Origin: Mycoemilia scoparia
Lineage: Eukaryota > Kickxellomycota > Kickxellomycetes > Kickxellales > Kickxellaceae
Direction of reading: 5' to 3'
DNA length: 11,668 bases
Assembly: GCA_027575805.1 (NCBI GenBank)
Contig: JANBPU010000429.1
Location: 1 to 11,668 of the forward strand
Numbering within the stretch: position 1 is the first letter of the stretch; each line of letters starts with the position of its first letter. The position numbers were made by a program, and so were the translations under genes. The notes under the pieces are model-generated. The model did no database searches and was not told the origin of the DNA. It saw only the letters and a list, made by a program, of their open reading frames with translations. Below, in pieces: positions 1-8,146 of this stretch.

Positions 1-204
1 CAAATCACCAAAATCAAAAGCTTTGGCTTATTCAAATAAAAAGAATCATCGTTTGTTTTATTCCTATACTCAAAAGCTTTATGCCATTTCAGAAAATAGT
101 ATGAGGGGAAATCAAGCCATATTGTATAGCCATCATATCTATATAGTAAAAAGGCGATTTGTGTTTAATGAGCCTGTGCTGCTATATGGTTAGAGTTCAC
201 ATGG

Positions 205-330
205 CCCCAGGCAAAATTAGTTCTCAAGAATTGCATAGAAAGTGGCTGATGATTCGGCCAAAAAAATTGAGGGCCTATTTCTACGTACCACAGAATCGAT
301 CACTACTGAAATCTTCCCATATGCTCTGGA
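205..330 (+). repeat. Dispersed repeat family 1, copy 1 (degenerate)
   Basis: This stretch aligns by eye with 10830-10955 on the same strand. Shared landmarks in order are a block ending GGCAAAATT, the block GATTCGGCCAAA (GATTGGGCCAAA in the other copy), a GATCACTACTGAAATC block (GATCAGTGGTAAAATC there) and a final CATATG. The match may continue to about 460: a TGGGTGAATTCCAA block there resembles TGGGTAAACTTACAG near 11045. No intact gene is visible in 1-500, and the short frames here look incidental. Copy boundaries are approximate because they were found by eye. Confidence 0.55.
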
Positions 331-509
331 AACTGGTGATAAAATCGGATATAGAATGCCTATGTGAACCGAAACATTTACTTTGTTTTTCTACATAGTG
401 AGAGAACAGGCAGTTCAGTTTGTAATGGGTGAATTCCAACACACAAAGTTGGTGGTTATCGATGTGATCAGCAAAAATCATAACAGCTCAAGGCCCTTAT
501 AATCACTAT

Positions 510-655
510 TATAGTTTATTAAAAGCTACAAGACTTTAAGCAAAATGGAACTTGAGGAATTGCATAGCAAGTATCCTGTAGTTCGGCCAAAAACTATCAT
601 GGATCCATTCTTTTTTACTATATATTCGATCTCAAGCGAAATTCGCAATAAAGCT
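510..655 (+). repeat. Dispersed repeat family 1, copy 2 (degenerate)
   Basis: Same orientation as copy 1. Landmarks are AAGCAAAATGG at 539-549, TTGCATAG at 560-567, TCCTGTAGTTCGGCCAAA at 575-592 and ATGGATCCATTC at 599-610. They correspond to GGAAAATGGG, TCCTGTGATTGGGCCAAA and AGGAGCCATTTC in the 10815-10955 copy. It faces copy 3, so copies 2 and 3 form a loose inverted pair. Confidence 0.55.
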
Positions 656-704
656 GAATAATTTGCCAACTGTTTATTAGACTGGCTCTGGCTCTTCATC
701 ATCA

Positions 705-970
705 AAAGTGAACTGGATGTACCTTCACGAATTCTTTCAAGTTTGGCCCATAAACCTTGCCTTTTAGGCTGGTATTGGCAGATATTATTCTGGTACTCAT
801 TAAAAGAAGAAACATGTATAAAGTGTTTATCACCCATATGGCAAGATTTCACTAGTGATCAAATGTAGGATAGCTAGAAATGGCTCCTCGGATTTTGACC
901 CAATCACGGGCTAATTTGCTATGCAACTCTTAAGGGACCTTTTTGCCCAAGGTGATGTGAAACGACCATA
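705..970 (-). repeat. Dispersed repeat family 1, copy 3 (long copy)
   Basis: The reverse complement of 705-970 matches 10815-11080 over most of its length. The best part is GAAATGGCTCCTCGG and CCCAATCACGGG at 877-910, against GAAATGGCTCCTAGG and CCCAATCACAGG on the minus strand near 10885-10912. The half nearer 705 aligns best as protein: read on the minus strand it gives ICQYQP, then LWAKLERIREGT, against ICCQAP and LWVNLQGMHEGT in the 11 kb copy. This suggests the repeat derives from a coding element. The CCAAT sequence at 900-904 lies about 370 bp upstream of the HIT gene. Confidence 0.65.
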
Positions 971-1270
971 TCTATCTATGCGGTATTTAATATAAAATTT
1001 TACCTTGGTTGAGAGTATTAGAAAGCATGACTCGGCTTGTATTACTGCTAAATCGCTGTGATTAATGGTGATGACGAAACCAACTACTCGTCCCAGAAAT
1101 TAAGGGGGTCACAGCAACACAATGCATATTAATTTTCCTGGTGATAATAACAACAGCAACAGGATCATATTATTTACACCCAAATCCTACAGCTATCATT
1201 GTAAATGGCTTTTTCTTCTTCAACTTTCTCTTATTAACTTGACCTTTGTCTATTTAAATACAACAACAGT

Positions 1271-1536
1271 ATGTCTTCTGCCGTTGCTGCTACTGCTGCT
1301 GCTTTCGATGCTGGCTGTCTATTCTGCAAAATCATCAAGGGTGAAATTCCTAGCTGCAAATTGCTTGAAACCACCCACAGGTAAAAAATAACAACCACCT
1401 ATTTAGACATTATATTGATACAACCAAAAAAAGCCGCTTGCTCACTTATATGTTTTAATCATATCTCTATATTTGTTTGTATTGTAGCTATGTCTTTATG
1501 GATATTTTCCCACTCTCAAAGGGACACTCGGTAAAC

Positions 1537-1572
<36 letters not shown>

Positions 1573-2284
1573 AATGACCATCGCTCCTAGTATGTAAATA
1601 TATATATTTATATACATATGATGGGCTTCTAATGGGTAAACTTATCATGACTACATATATTGATGTGTCGAAATGATCCAATTGTAGCTCGTAATCCCTA
1701 AATGTAAGCATATTGCCAATATCATATCACCATTATTTATATTATACCACAATATTTCTCATATATATCTACTATTGCTACGGCTATTATAGATCACGCT
1801 CAAAAGATGCACGAATTGCCTGATGAATACCTGGCTGATATTCTTGTCCAGGCCAAGAAGGTTGTCAATGTACTCGGCCCTGAGAACTACAATATCCTTC
1901 AGGTATGTAGTCAGCTATTTGATCTTTTCTTTCACAGCACCTATAATAATAAATGACCCTATAGCAGCTGATGACGATTGACTGACTAATTGATTTTTTG
2001 TTCATGTTTATATATACACTCATATGATAGAACAACGGTAGATTGGCTCACCAGGTAAGAATCCAAAACAAACAAACAAACAAGTAGTATTTTATCACAG
2101 GATCTAATATACAAACCAATTATCTGTGTAAATGAATATGAATTAATAGGAGGTCGACCACGTACACTTCCACATTATTCCAAAGCCTAATAAGGAGGAG
2201 GGACTTGTTATCGGATGGCCATCCAGCAAGGCTGATATTGGAAAGCTGAGTGAATATGCCAAGGAGCTTAGCCAAAAGCTCTAG
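1271..2284 (+). CDS. HNT1: HIT-family (HINT/Hnt1-like) purine nucleoside phosphoramidase
   Basis: Exons are 1271-1380, 1488-1530, 1688-1703, 1793-1902, 2031-2054 and 2150-2284. All introns are GT-AG and the joined frame is 438 nt with no internal stop, giving 145 residues, about the usual length for HINT proteins (115-150). The N-terminus has CLFCKIIKGEIPS (Cys16 and Cys19) after an Ala-rich leader; the core reads FPLSKGHSLVIPKYH. The signature HVHFHIIPKP has His105, His107 and His109, with His107 the expected nucleophile by comparison with Hint1. The family hydrolyses AMP-lysine and other adenosine phosphoramidates in cytosol and nucleus; that activity is family knowledge. The start is the first ATG after a CAACAACAGT leader, and no other ATG fits exon 1. 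Five introns in so short a gene are striking, and exons 3 and 5 are only 16 and 24 bp. Exon 3 was found from the missing LVIPK motif, and its phases fit both neighbours. Confidence 0.93.
1542..1568. repeat. ATT trinucleotide microsatellite in HIT gene intron 2
   Basis: About nine ATT units lie just downstream of the second splice donor, inside the longest intron of the gene (1531-1687). It is non-coding. Confidence 0.9.
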
Positions 2285-2399
2285 TCATCACCATCGCAGT
2301 ATATCTCTAGACACACATTTTGGGTTCATTCGTCCATTTGTTGACGTAAATACAGATCAAGATGTTTATCGAGTTTTTATTGATGGTATAACATTTTTC

Positions 2400-2429
2400 A
2401 ATAAACATTGATAAACATTAATATTTATT
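2400..2429. other. Facing poly(A) signals of two convergent genes
   Basis: AATAAA at 2400-2405 on the plus strand is 116 bp after the HIT gene stop. AATAAA on the minus strand (TTTATT at 2424-2429) is 14 bp after the stop of the TTC14-like gene. Cleavage 10-30 bp after each signal would make the two transcripts meet or overlap slightly tail to tail. Confidence 0.75.
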
Positions 2430-2442
2430 TTGGAAATTGTTA

Positions 2443-3329
2443 TTACTTATCATGACGATGGCGGTGATGATGACGTTTAGATTTTCGTGAATATTCCTTA
2501 TCCATGCCCATATCTTTATTTTTTCTAGACAACCTATCCTCATCATCATCATCGTCGTCACTATTACTATTGTCCTTCCTTTTGCTATGTTTTTTCAATT
2601 TATTTTTGCTGCTGCTGTTTGTACTCTTTCTTCTTTTCAGGTATGAAGTTGGTAATAAATCTTGGATGCCTGGGTCGTTTACCAAAAGATCGTCAATAGC
2701 TGGTGACAATATAAGATCGTATTTTGATTTTTCAAGCATCTTGTCAATAGTTTTTAGTTTGGATTCCAGATCCAGTCCATGGCTACGATGGTTTTGTAGA
2801 TTGGAAAGGGTTTTGTCAATTATTGATTTGTCGTCTTTCGCTCGTGTCGTATCATTCAACATCAAAAGACTATACACGATTATCACAAATAATGATATTT
2901 TAGTTACCATTATCATTATCATTATCATTATTGAAACGGTTTCTGTTATTGTGGTTTGTAGTCGACTGCTTACCAATAACATCGCTCGATATAGGCTGCT
3001 ATACATCTGGGATCAACTGTAATGGCCTTTGAAAATAATTGGATCGCTTTTCGATAGCTTAATTCAATGTCACCTGATTGTTTAAGTCTAGAATACGCCG
3101 CTACCCCTTCTTTTACCCTATATAATATAAGATATGTGCGGAGCTTCATTGTGATTGCAGTTGTGGTTAGGGTTGCAATAGTAGCAGGTAAACAAGTAAG
3201 TCTGGAGGTTTATACTTGCATTTTAAGTGCCCAATCAGAGTTTTGTTTTTCACGTAAATCTAGATAGTTTGGTCCATTATCTCTAAAATAGTTTTATATA
3301 CACAACAATTCTATTAACAAACTACTACT

Positions 3330-3361
<32 letters not shown>

Positions 3362-3771
3362 CTTTCTTTAAATGATACTTACTCTATCTGTTTTTGGATT
3401 TCCACAGAATCAACTTCATGTGCTTTTATATGTAAATGGCTTCGTGTATATTTATTGATTTCATATACAGCTTCGGATTCTTGAACCAAAAGGGGATTGT
3501 TTAGCTCACAGTCACCATCCTTTGACCTAAAATACCAAAAGTCTTGCCATTCGTTTGATGTGCGATGTACGGTAGGGAATACTTTTAATTTCCTTTTATT
3601 GTGTACTGCTATTGATTCCGATAAAGATGGGATTTTCTTTTCGTCTTTATTTAGATATTGTGCAAAGAGTCGCCGAATATTTGGAATATCCAGCTTCGGA
3701 TCGATTTCATTGGGATTCATGTTCATTATTCTCTCTGTGTTACTGTATAGATTAAAAGGATCATACCACAT
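2443..3771 (-). CDS. TTC14-like tetratricopeptide-repeat protein
   Basis: Minus-strand exons are 3771-3383, 3282-3220, 3117-2974 and 2869-2443, joined in phase into 1023 nt (340 residues). Introns are 100, 102 and 104 bp. Introns 1 and 3 are GT-AG; intron 2 starts with GC (AT|GCAAGT). The centre has LREKQNSDWALK, then MVKEGVAAYS (about residues 139-161), and a TPR helix pair around AIQLFSKAITVDPR (about 175-188). From memory this resembles the segment of animal TTC14 that enters its TPRs (LRKKQ..WALK.VK.GV). The animal protein is longer and has an S1 RNA-binding domain, which I do not see here. The C-terminus (about 280-340) is low complexity: Lys/Arg, a run of Asp, then His/Arg, suggesting a nuclear protein. 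The start at 3771 is the first ATG after a TATA box; ATGs at 3726 and 3720 are alternatives. The TPR call is firm, the family likely, the function unknown. Confidence 0.85.
2911..2932. repeat. TATCAT hexanucleotide repeat in intron 3 of the TTC14-like gene
   Basis: Three to four TATCAT units lie inside the intron 2973-2870. Read without splicing they give an IMIMIM run that mimics the start of a signal peptide, so an unspliced annotation would wrongly call a secreted protein here. Confidence 0.7.
3337..3361. repeat. AT dinucleotide microsatellite in intron 1 of the TTC14-like gene
   Basis: About twelve TA units lie inside the intron 3382-3283. Confidence 0.9.
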
Positions 3772-3813
3772 AAACAACGATAAGCTTTTGATAACAAATG
3801 TGTTGGATTTGGT

Positions 3814-3823
3814 GGTTTTTATA
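3814..3823 (-). promoter_or_regulatory. TATA box of the TTC14-like gene
   Basis: The minus strand reads TATAAAAACC (plus strand TTTTTATA at 3816-3823), about 45-50 bp before the chosen ATG at 3771. This leaves room for a short leader and is the main reason for preferring that start over the in-frame one at 3855, which lies upstream of the box. Confidence 0.5.
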
Positions 3824-4372
3824 GGATAGTTGATTACTCTTTTGTCAATAAACAAAATGTCTTGTTGGTTTATGGGAAACCAAACTGCTGTTGGAATAGG
3901 AGATCGTTGGCTAAAACATATATCGTGAGTGAGTGTGGTTTTGCAGCACTATGTGGTGGTCATTTATTAGCGCCCAAAGCTACTTTCTATGCTCCAAAAG
4001 AAACGACTGTTCGCTGTATTACCTCTAAATATGCAAACAGTATACCCAAAGGTCTTCTTGGCCACCATCTTAACACTATACTTCTCGAACACAAAAAGGA
4101 ACACATATTTCAGACCAACAGGTGTGTTTGATTTCTATTCTAAGATCACAGGTAATTCCGTGATCTGGTGATTGGCCAAAGTGTAACTGCTATGTTTCTT
4201 TGCCATTCGGGCTATAATTAACTGGCTGGACGTGTCTACAAGGCATATAGGCGCATTTCTGGCTGCCTTTGTTCACTGCATACACTTTGAAAAAACTGTT
4301 ATATTATATATTATTTTTGTAAAGTTAACTTTGCTTTATTCACATCGACACCAACCAAAATATACTAAATAT
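3824..4372. other. Divergent intergenic region with an unexplained short frame
   Basis: The region separates the TTC14-like gene (-) from the RBM25-like gene (+). A plus-strand frame stays open from upstream of 3841 to 4131 without a good ATG. It contains VYGKP, then a hydrophobic stretch CGFAALCGGHLLAPK (about 3940-3984), which would suit a small one-span membrane protein. An ATG at 3857 is in another frame and stops after 23 codons. ATTGG at 4171-4175 is a reverse CCAAT box about 200 bp before the RBM25 start. I cannot support an intact gene here. Confidence 0.35.
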
Positions 4373-6573
4373 ATGGATCCATATAGACCACCACCACCAT
4401 TTGGTAAGTAATTGCCATTTCTAGAACTTTCTTACTCCGCCCACACCTACATAAGATTTAGAAGTAAGAATTCGGTTTTTTATGCTAACGTCATTATTGT
4501 TGCATTCCACTCCATGAATAAATGTATGTCTGGCTAGGATATCCTCCTCCACCAAGACCTCCACAAATGGGCTTTATGCCGCCTGGTGGTGGTAATATGC
4601 CACAACCACCCCCAGGGCCTCCACCACCAAACTTTCGCCCAGGTATGATGCCACCACCGCATATGTTTAGACCTCCAGGAGGACATCATCCATTAGCAAC
4701 AACAACAACAGCAGCAGCAACAACAACAACAACAACAGGAGCACAAGGTTACCCACCATATTCTCTACCTCCTCCACAAGCAGGAGCTGGAATGTTTTCG
4801 CCACATCCTTCTCAACCACGTCCACAACATATGATGCCACATCATCACCAACACCACCACCACCATCAGCACTATCAAATGCTTCCAAATATTCAATCCC
4901 AAAATGGTGCCATTAATAGAATTGGTAGTAGTAATAGTAGCAACAATGGTATTGGTAGTCCACAAACTCCAACAACAATAGGATCCCCAGCAGCCGGCGG
5001 TATATCTAACGAAAAATCAAACAAGCTATTTATTGGAAGCATAACTCCAGGAACTACAGACGAATGGATGCAAAAACTATTGTCGGTATGTGGTAAAGTA
5101 GCAAGCTGGAAACGACTAAAAGATGCCAAAGGAAACCCAAACAAGTTTGGTTTCTGTGAGTACGAAGAAACTCGATCTGTGTTACGGGCATTGAGGCTAC
5201 TTGGCGGTGAACAATATGATACTACTCCAAATGATGGCGGTCAGGGAATCTTGATTCCCAGTAATGATCCGAATACCCATGAACCTTTGAGATTGAAAGT
5301 AAAGGCTGACGAAAAAACTAGAAAATATTTGGATGAATATAAACATAAACACCCACTTAATAAAAAAGATGAGGAGAGTGATAAACAGGCGAAAGATGTT
5401 ATTGAAAAGATGATTGTAGAAATTAATAAGTCTGCTGGTGGGGGCAACAAGGAGGAGGAAGAAGAGAAAGAAGACGAAGATAATAGCAATAGCGATCCAT
5501 GGCTTAAAGAGGATAACGGTGATGATGAAAATAGTGGAGAATCATCCTGGAGAAAACGGCATAGAGGAAATAGTAATACCAGTGATGTTTGGGGCTCTGA
5601 TAATGATGCCAAAAGAAGAAATAAAAGCAAAAGTCGAAGCAGAAGCAGAGTACCACGAAGAGGAGCAAGTTCTCCTGATCACTCAAGATCACGTTATGGT
5701 CGTCGAGACAGTGGTGGTGGTAGCAGATCAAAATCCCAAAATGCTCGCCATACCTCCATTCGATGGGAAGGAATGGAATTGTCCTATGAAGAAGAGGAGG
5801 AATGGGAAAAGAAGGAGCAACAAAGACATATCATGGAGATGGAAGATATATTTGCTCAACGTGAAGACAAGTGGAGAGACATTGAACAGGATCGTATCAA
5901 GCAAATACAACGTGATGATATTCATGACCTTGAGGAGGTAGAAAAGAGTATGAAGGACAAGGAAATTATGGCTAAACGGTTGTCTGAGTGGGACGAAAAG
6001 AAAGAAGAGAACTTGAGGAGAGAAATGTATTATCGGAATCGTAGCGAGTGGTGGCACCAAAGAAAAGCGTTCCGTAATAGAGAGTTGAGAAGGGATGACG
6101 ATGATAGAAAACAGGAGGAATCAGAAGAAAAGGCCAAGGCTGAAGAAACCGAAGCTAAGGTTGGCGAAACAGCAAGGAAAGAGCAGCCGACTTCGACTAG
6201 TCAAAAAGAAAGCAGATCACAAGATGATGGTGATGATCAAAAGGAAGCTACTGTTGCTGCTAAAACTACTATAAAGTTGCCAGAAGACAGGAAAGAGATA
6301 TTTGAATGGCCAGTCAAATGGGAAAAACTTGAACCCAAAGTCATTGACGAACAACTTCAACCACTTGTTGAAAAGCGTCTGATTGATAACCTTGGAGAAT
6401 CAACTAATCCAGACGATATTGACGAACTGAAACAATTTGTAATTGAACATGTATCTAACCACAATGGACCTGAAGGGCTGATTGATGAGCTTGAAATGGT
6501 TCTGGATGAATACGCGCCTATTCTTGTCGAACAGGTATGGCGGGTTATCATTACTGAAACTGAATCTCTGTGA
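4373..6573 (+). CDS. RBM25: RBM25-like U1 snRNP-associated splicing factor (RRM + PWI)
   Basis: Exon 1 (4373-4403) encodes MDPYRPPPPF plus one base; a 134-bp GT-AG intron follows, and exon 2 (4538-6573) runs to the stop. The joined protein has 688 residues. Domains in order: a Pro/Met/Gly/His-rich N-terminus with Thr and His runs (1-165); an RRM (about 172-255) with RNP2-like LFIGSI at 174-179 and RNP1-like KFGFCEY at 213-219; acidic and charged stretches; an RS segment near 373-412; a long Glu/Arg/Lys-rich, probably helical region (about 416-560); and a C-terminal PWI domain (about 596-688) with IFEWPVKWE, LIDELEMVLDE and VWRVIITETE. This order is that of RBM25, relative of yeast Snu71, which acts with U1 snRNP in 5' splice-site choice. 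The in-frame ATG at 4522 lies inside the intron and would lose the MDPYRPPPP start. AATAAA at 6581 and 6585 follow the stop. Confidence 0.93.
4404..4537 (+). other. Single intron of the RBM25-like gene
   Basis: Donor G|GTAAGTAA and acceptor CTGGCTAG|GA. The phase-1 join restores a Gly codon between PPPPF and YPPPP, so the proline-rich run continues across it without a break. Confidence 0.88.
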
Positions 6574-6580
6574 GAGCAGA

Positions 6581-6590
6581 AATAAATAAA
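6581..6590 (+). other. Poly(A) signals of the RBM25-like gene
   Basis: AATAAATAAA holds two overlapping AATAAA hexamers, beginning 8 bp after the stop codon. Confidence 0.75.
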
Positions 6591-6894
6591 AGGCTATATG
6601 GCTATGGTTATTTTATTGCTATGTAAAGTGCTACCAATATCTATTCTCAACCATTTATTCATTTTAATTCTCATACATCAAATTTATCTATCCATCTCGC
6701 TTTCACTTTCAAATATATCCTAGATCTCTCTTTAGTCATCAGATTTAACCATAAGTGCGCATGTATTTCAACTATACAATAATATATCTTTATTGTTGGA
6801 AAAAGCTTGGTTAAAGCACTTTGTTGGTTCGAAAATAATAGTGATAGTAGTTCTCGCAAATACATTGAGATAGATAGCGACAGGCAGATTCCTT
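6591..6894. other. Shared 3' region of two convergent genes
   Basis: This is the 3' side of both the RBM25-like gene (+) and TOM7 (-). The minus strand carries AATAAA at 6794-6789, about 100 bp after the TOM7 stop, and this is its likely poly(A) signal. The 85-codon minus-strand frame here is TOM7 3' untranslated sequence read out of frame. Nothing else is visible. Confidence 0.6.
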
Positions 6895-7262
6895 TTACGA
6901 CATGGGACTGAAAATTCTGTAAAAACAAATGTTTGTTATTATTAGAAATAAGCTGCTTTTAAAACAAACTCTTTCAACAATAGTATGATTATAACAGCTT
7001 ACCTAACAAGAGATGGTTTGGGGTTGCTAGTTCTGAAGCCTATTATTCATGAGAGATGAATTAAGAATTTGTAGCAACAATTGGCTCACCTAATATTGTT
7101 TTTTACATAAATGTCTGCTTCTTGATTTGAAAAACAAAAGCTGAAGAAAATTTTAGTAAAGTGCTTACCAATATATAGTACCAAAGGAATATATCCCCAA
7201 TGAATCAACCATTTGCCAACAGAAGTTGTTTTGATAAGTGCGCCTTTCAATGATTCGTTCAT
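6895..7262 (-). CDS. TOM7: TOM7, small subunit of the mitochondrial outer-membrane translocase
   Basis: Minus-strand exons are 7262-7169, 7039-7003 and 6916-6895, with GT-AG introns of 129 and 86 bp. The joined 153 nt encode 50 residues, the normal length for TOM7. The N-terminus MNESLKGALIKT is short and soluble. One membrane span follows (about residues 18-33) with GKWLIHWGYIPLVLYIGF, the family hallmark of Trp and a Gly-x-Ile-Pro inside the span. The tail has PKPSLVRIFSPMS, as in fungal members. TOM7 sits in the outer membrane beside Tom40 and modulates assembly and dissociation of the TOM complex; this is family knowledge. The longer open frame across exon 1 is in another phase and hides the gene. 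A GTGAGC donor-like site inside intron 1 is ignored because it gives no family match. Confidence 0.91.
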
Positions 7263-7686
7263 ACTGTTTAAAATTTGAATTATATGTGGAGATATATACA
7301 GAGGTATAAAAACGGCCGGCGAAAAATATGATATAGTGTAAAGTAGAAATGAAAAGGGCCAAATAAAACCACAGCATTTCTTTTAACCAACTAAAATCTT
7401 ACTCTAATAACAAAAGTGATGTATTGTGATGATCCAGAAACAAATCAATTAGCAGAGCCAACACCAAAGGGTACTAAGTAAATACCTTAAATCCCAGCCA
7501 ATCAGGACAGAGTCACTATGTAAAAAGTATGTGTTAATGGATAAAATGTAGGGTTGGTGTGAGGGACGTAAAAGTTCCCTTCAAGTTGAAAATAATCCAA
7601 ATAAAATCAAATTTTAAGAGTAATAATATTGAATCTTTGCATCCCTTTATATATAATTTAATCTAATTTTACCTAAGAATTAGCAA
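7263..7686. other. Upstream region of TOM7 and tRNA-Asp
   Basis: I see no gene here. A CCAAT box (CAGCCAATCAGG, CCAAT at 7498-7502) lies about 235 bp before the TOM7 start and could bind the fungal HAP/NF-Y complex. The rest is AT-rich spacer. Confidence 0.45.
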
Positions 7687-7758
7687 TCTCCGTTAGTATA
7701 GTGGCGAGTATACCAGTCTGTCACATTGGAGACCCGGGTTCAATTCCCGGACGGAGAG
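7687..7758 (+). tRNA. tRNA-Asp(GTC): tRNA-Asp (anticodon GTC)
   Basis: The sequence folds into a complete 72-nt cloverleaf without an intron. The acceptor stem TCTCCGT (7687-7693) pairs with ACGGAGA (7751-7757), followed by discriminator G. The anticodon arm CCAGT/ATTGG encloses CTGTCAC, with anticodon GTC at 7720-7722. The T arm CCGGG/CCCGG encloses TTCAATT. Internal RNA polymerase III promoters are present: A box TAGTATAGTGG at 7694-7704 and B box GGTTCAATTCC at 7737-7747. As usual for eukaryotes, CCA is not encoded. Confidence 0.97.
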
Positions 7759-7760
7759 CA

Positions 7761-7767
7761 TTTTTTT
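7761..7767 (+). terminator. RNA polymerase III terminator
   Basis: A run of seven T begins three bases after the tRNA, the expected stop signal for RNA polymerase III. Confidence 0.85.
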
Positions 7768-7936
7768 GACAATTTTTTAATTCCATTTGATTATTTAGAA
7801 TGTTGATCTTTACATTACAAAGATAGCATATGTTTTCTATACATGTACGCTTAATACACATGGATGCCAATAATGGTCATATGGGGCCCATGGTTTTAAT
7901 ATCTGTATCTTGTTTGATAGCACACACAGCCAGCAC

Positions 7937-8061
7937 ATGGGCAACAAGAGTGCAAAACATAAGTATCATGGAATTTTGATTAAAGAAAAGAATAATTTTT
8001 ACATGGCCACCACATTGTATGATCTAGGAACCAACAGCTGTCAATCCATGGATACTTTAAT
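7937..8061 (+). other. Possible upstream exon of the small secreted peptide gene
   Basis: An ATG at 7937 opens a 41-codon frame (start MGNKSAKHKYHG, later YMATTLYDLG) that ends at a good donor, AAT|GTGAGT. An 84-bp intron to AAAATAG at 8139-8145 would join it in phase with the next ATG, at 8147. It may be coding or a 5' untranslated exon. The TATATAAAAT just before 8147 lies too close to that ATG to be its TATA box, so transcription starting further upstream is plausible. The protein part matches nothing I know. Confidence 0.3.
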
Positions 8062-8146
8062 GTGAGTGATACAGTTACTCCTGCCTTGTACTTTATATCC
8101 TCGTAAACTTACAATCTATAAACCATAAATATTTATATAAAATAGA

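Noticed and set aside
526..852. A 108-codon minus-strand frame that could be a small protein.
   Set aside because: It runs through two opposed repeat copies. Only its LWAKLERIREGT part is shared with another copy, so it is a repeat remnant and not a gene.
2443..3006. A 187-codon minus-strand frame with a hydrophobic start, suggesting a secreted or membrane protein.
   Set aside because: The hydrophobic part lies in intron 3 of the TTC14-like gene and comes from TATCAT repeats. The upstream frame carrying the TPR joins in phase only after that intron is removed.
5241..6060. Several Ser/Leu-rich and Phe-rich minus-strand frames of 75-129 codons.
   Set aside because: They are antisense shadows of the Glu/Arg-rich RBM25 coding sequence.
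7165..7377. A 70-codon minus-strand frame rich in hydrophobic residues.
   Set aside because: It overlaps TOM7 exon 1 in a different phase. The other phase gives the family motif WGYIPLVLYIGF.
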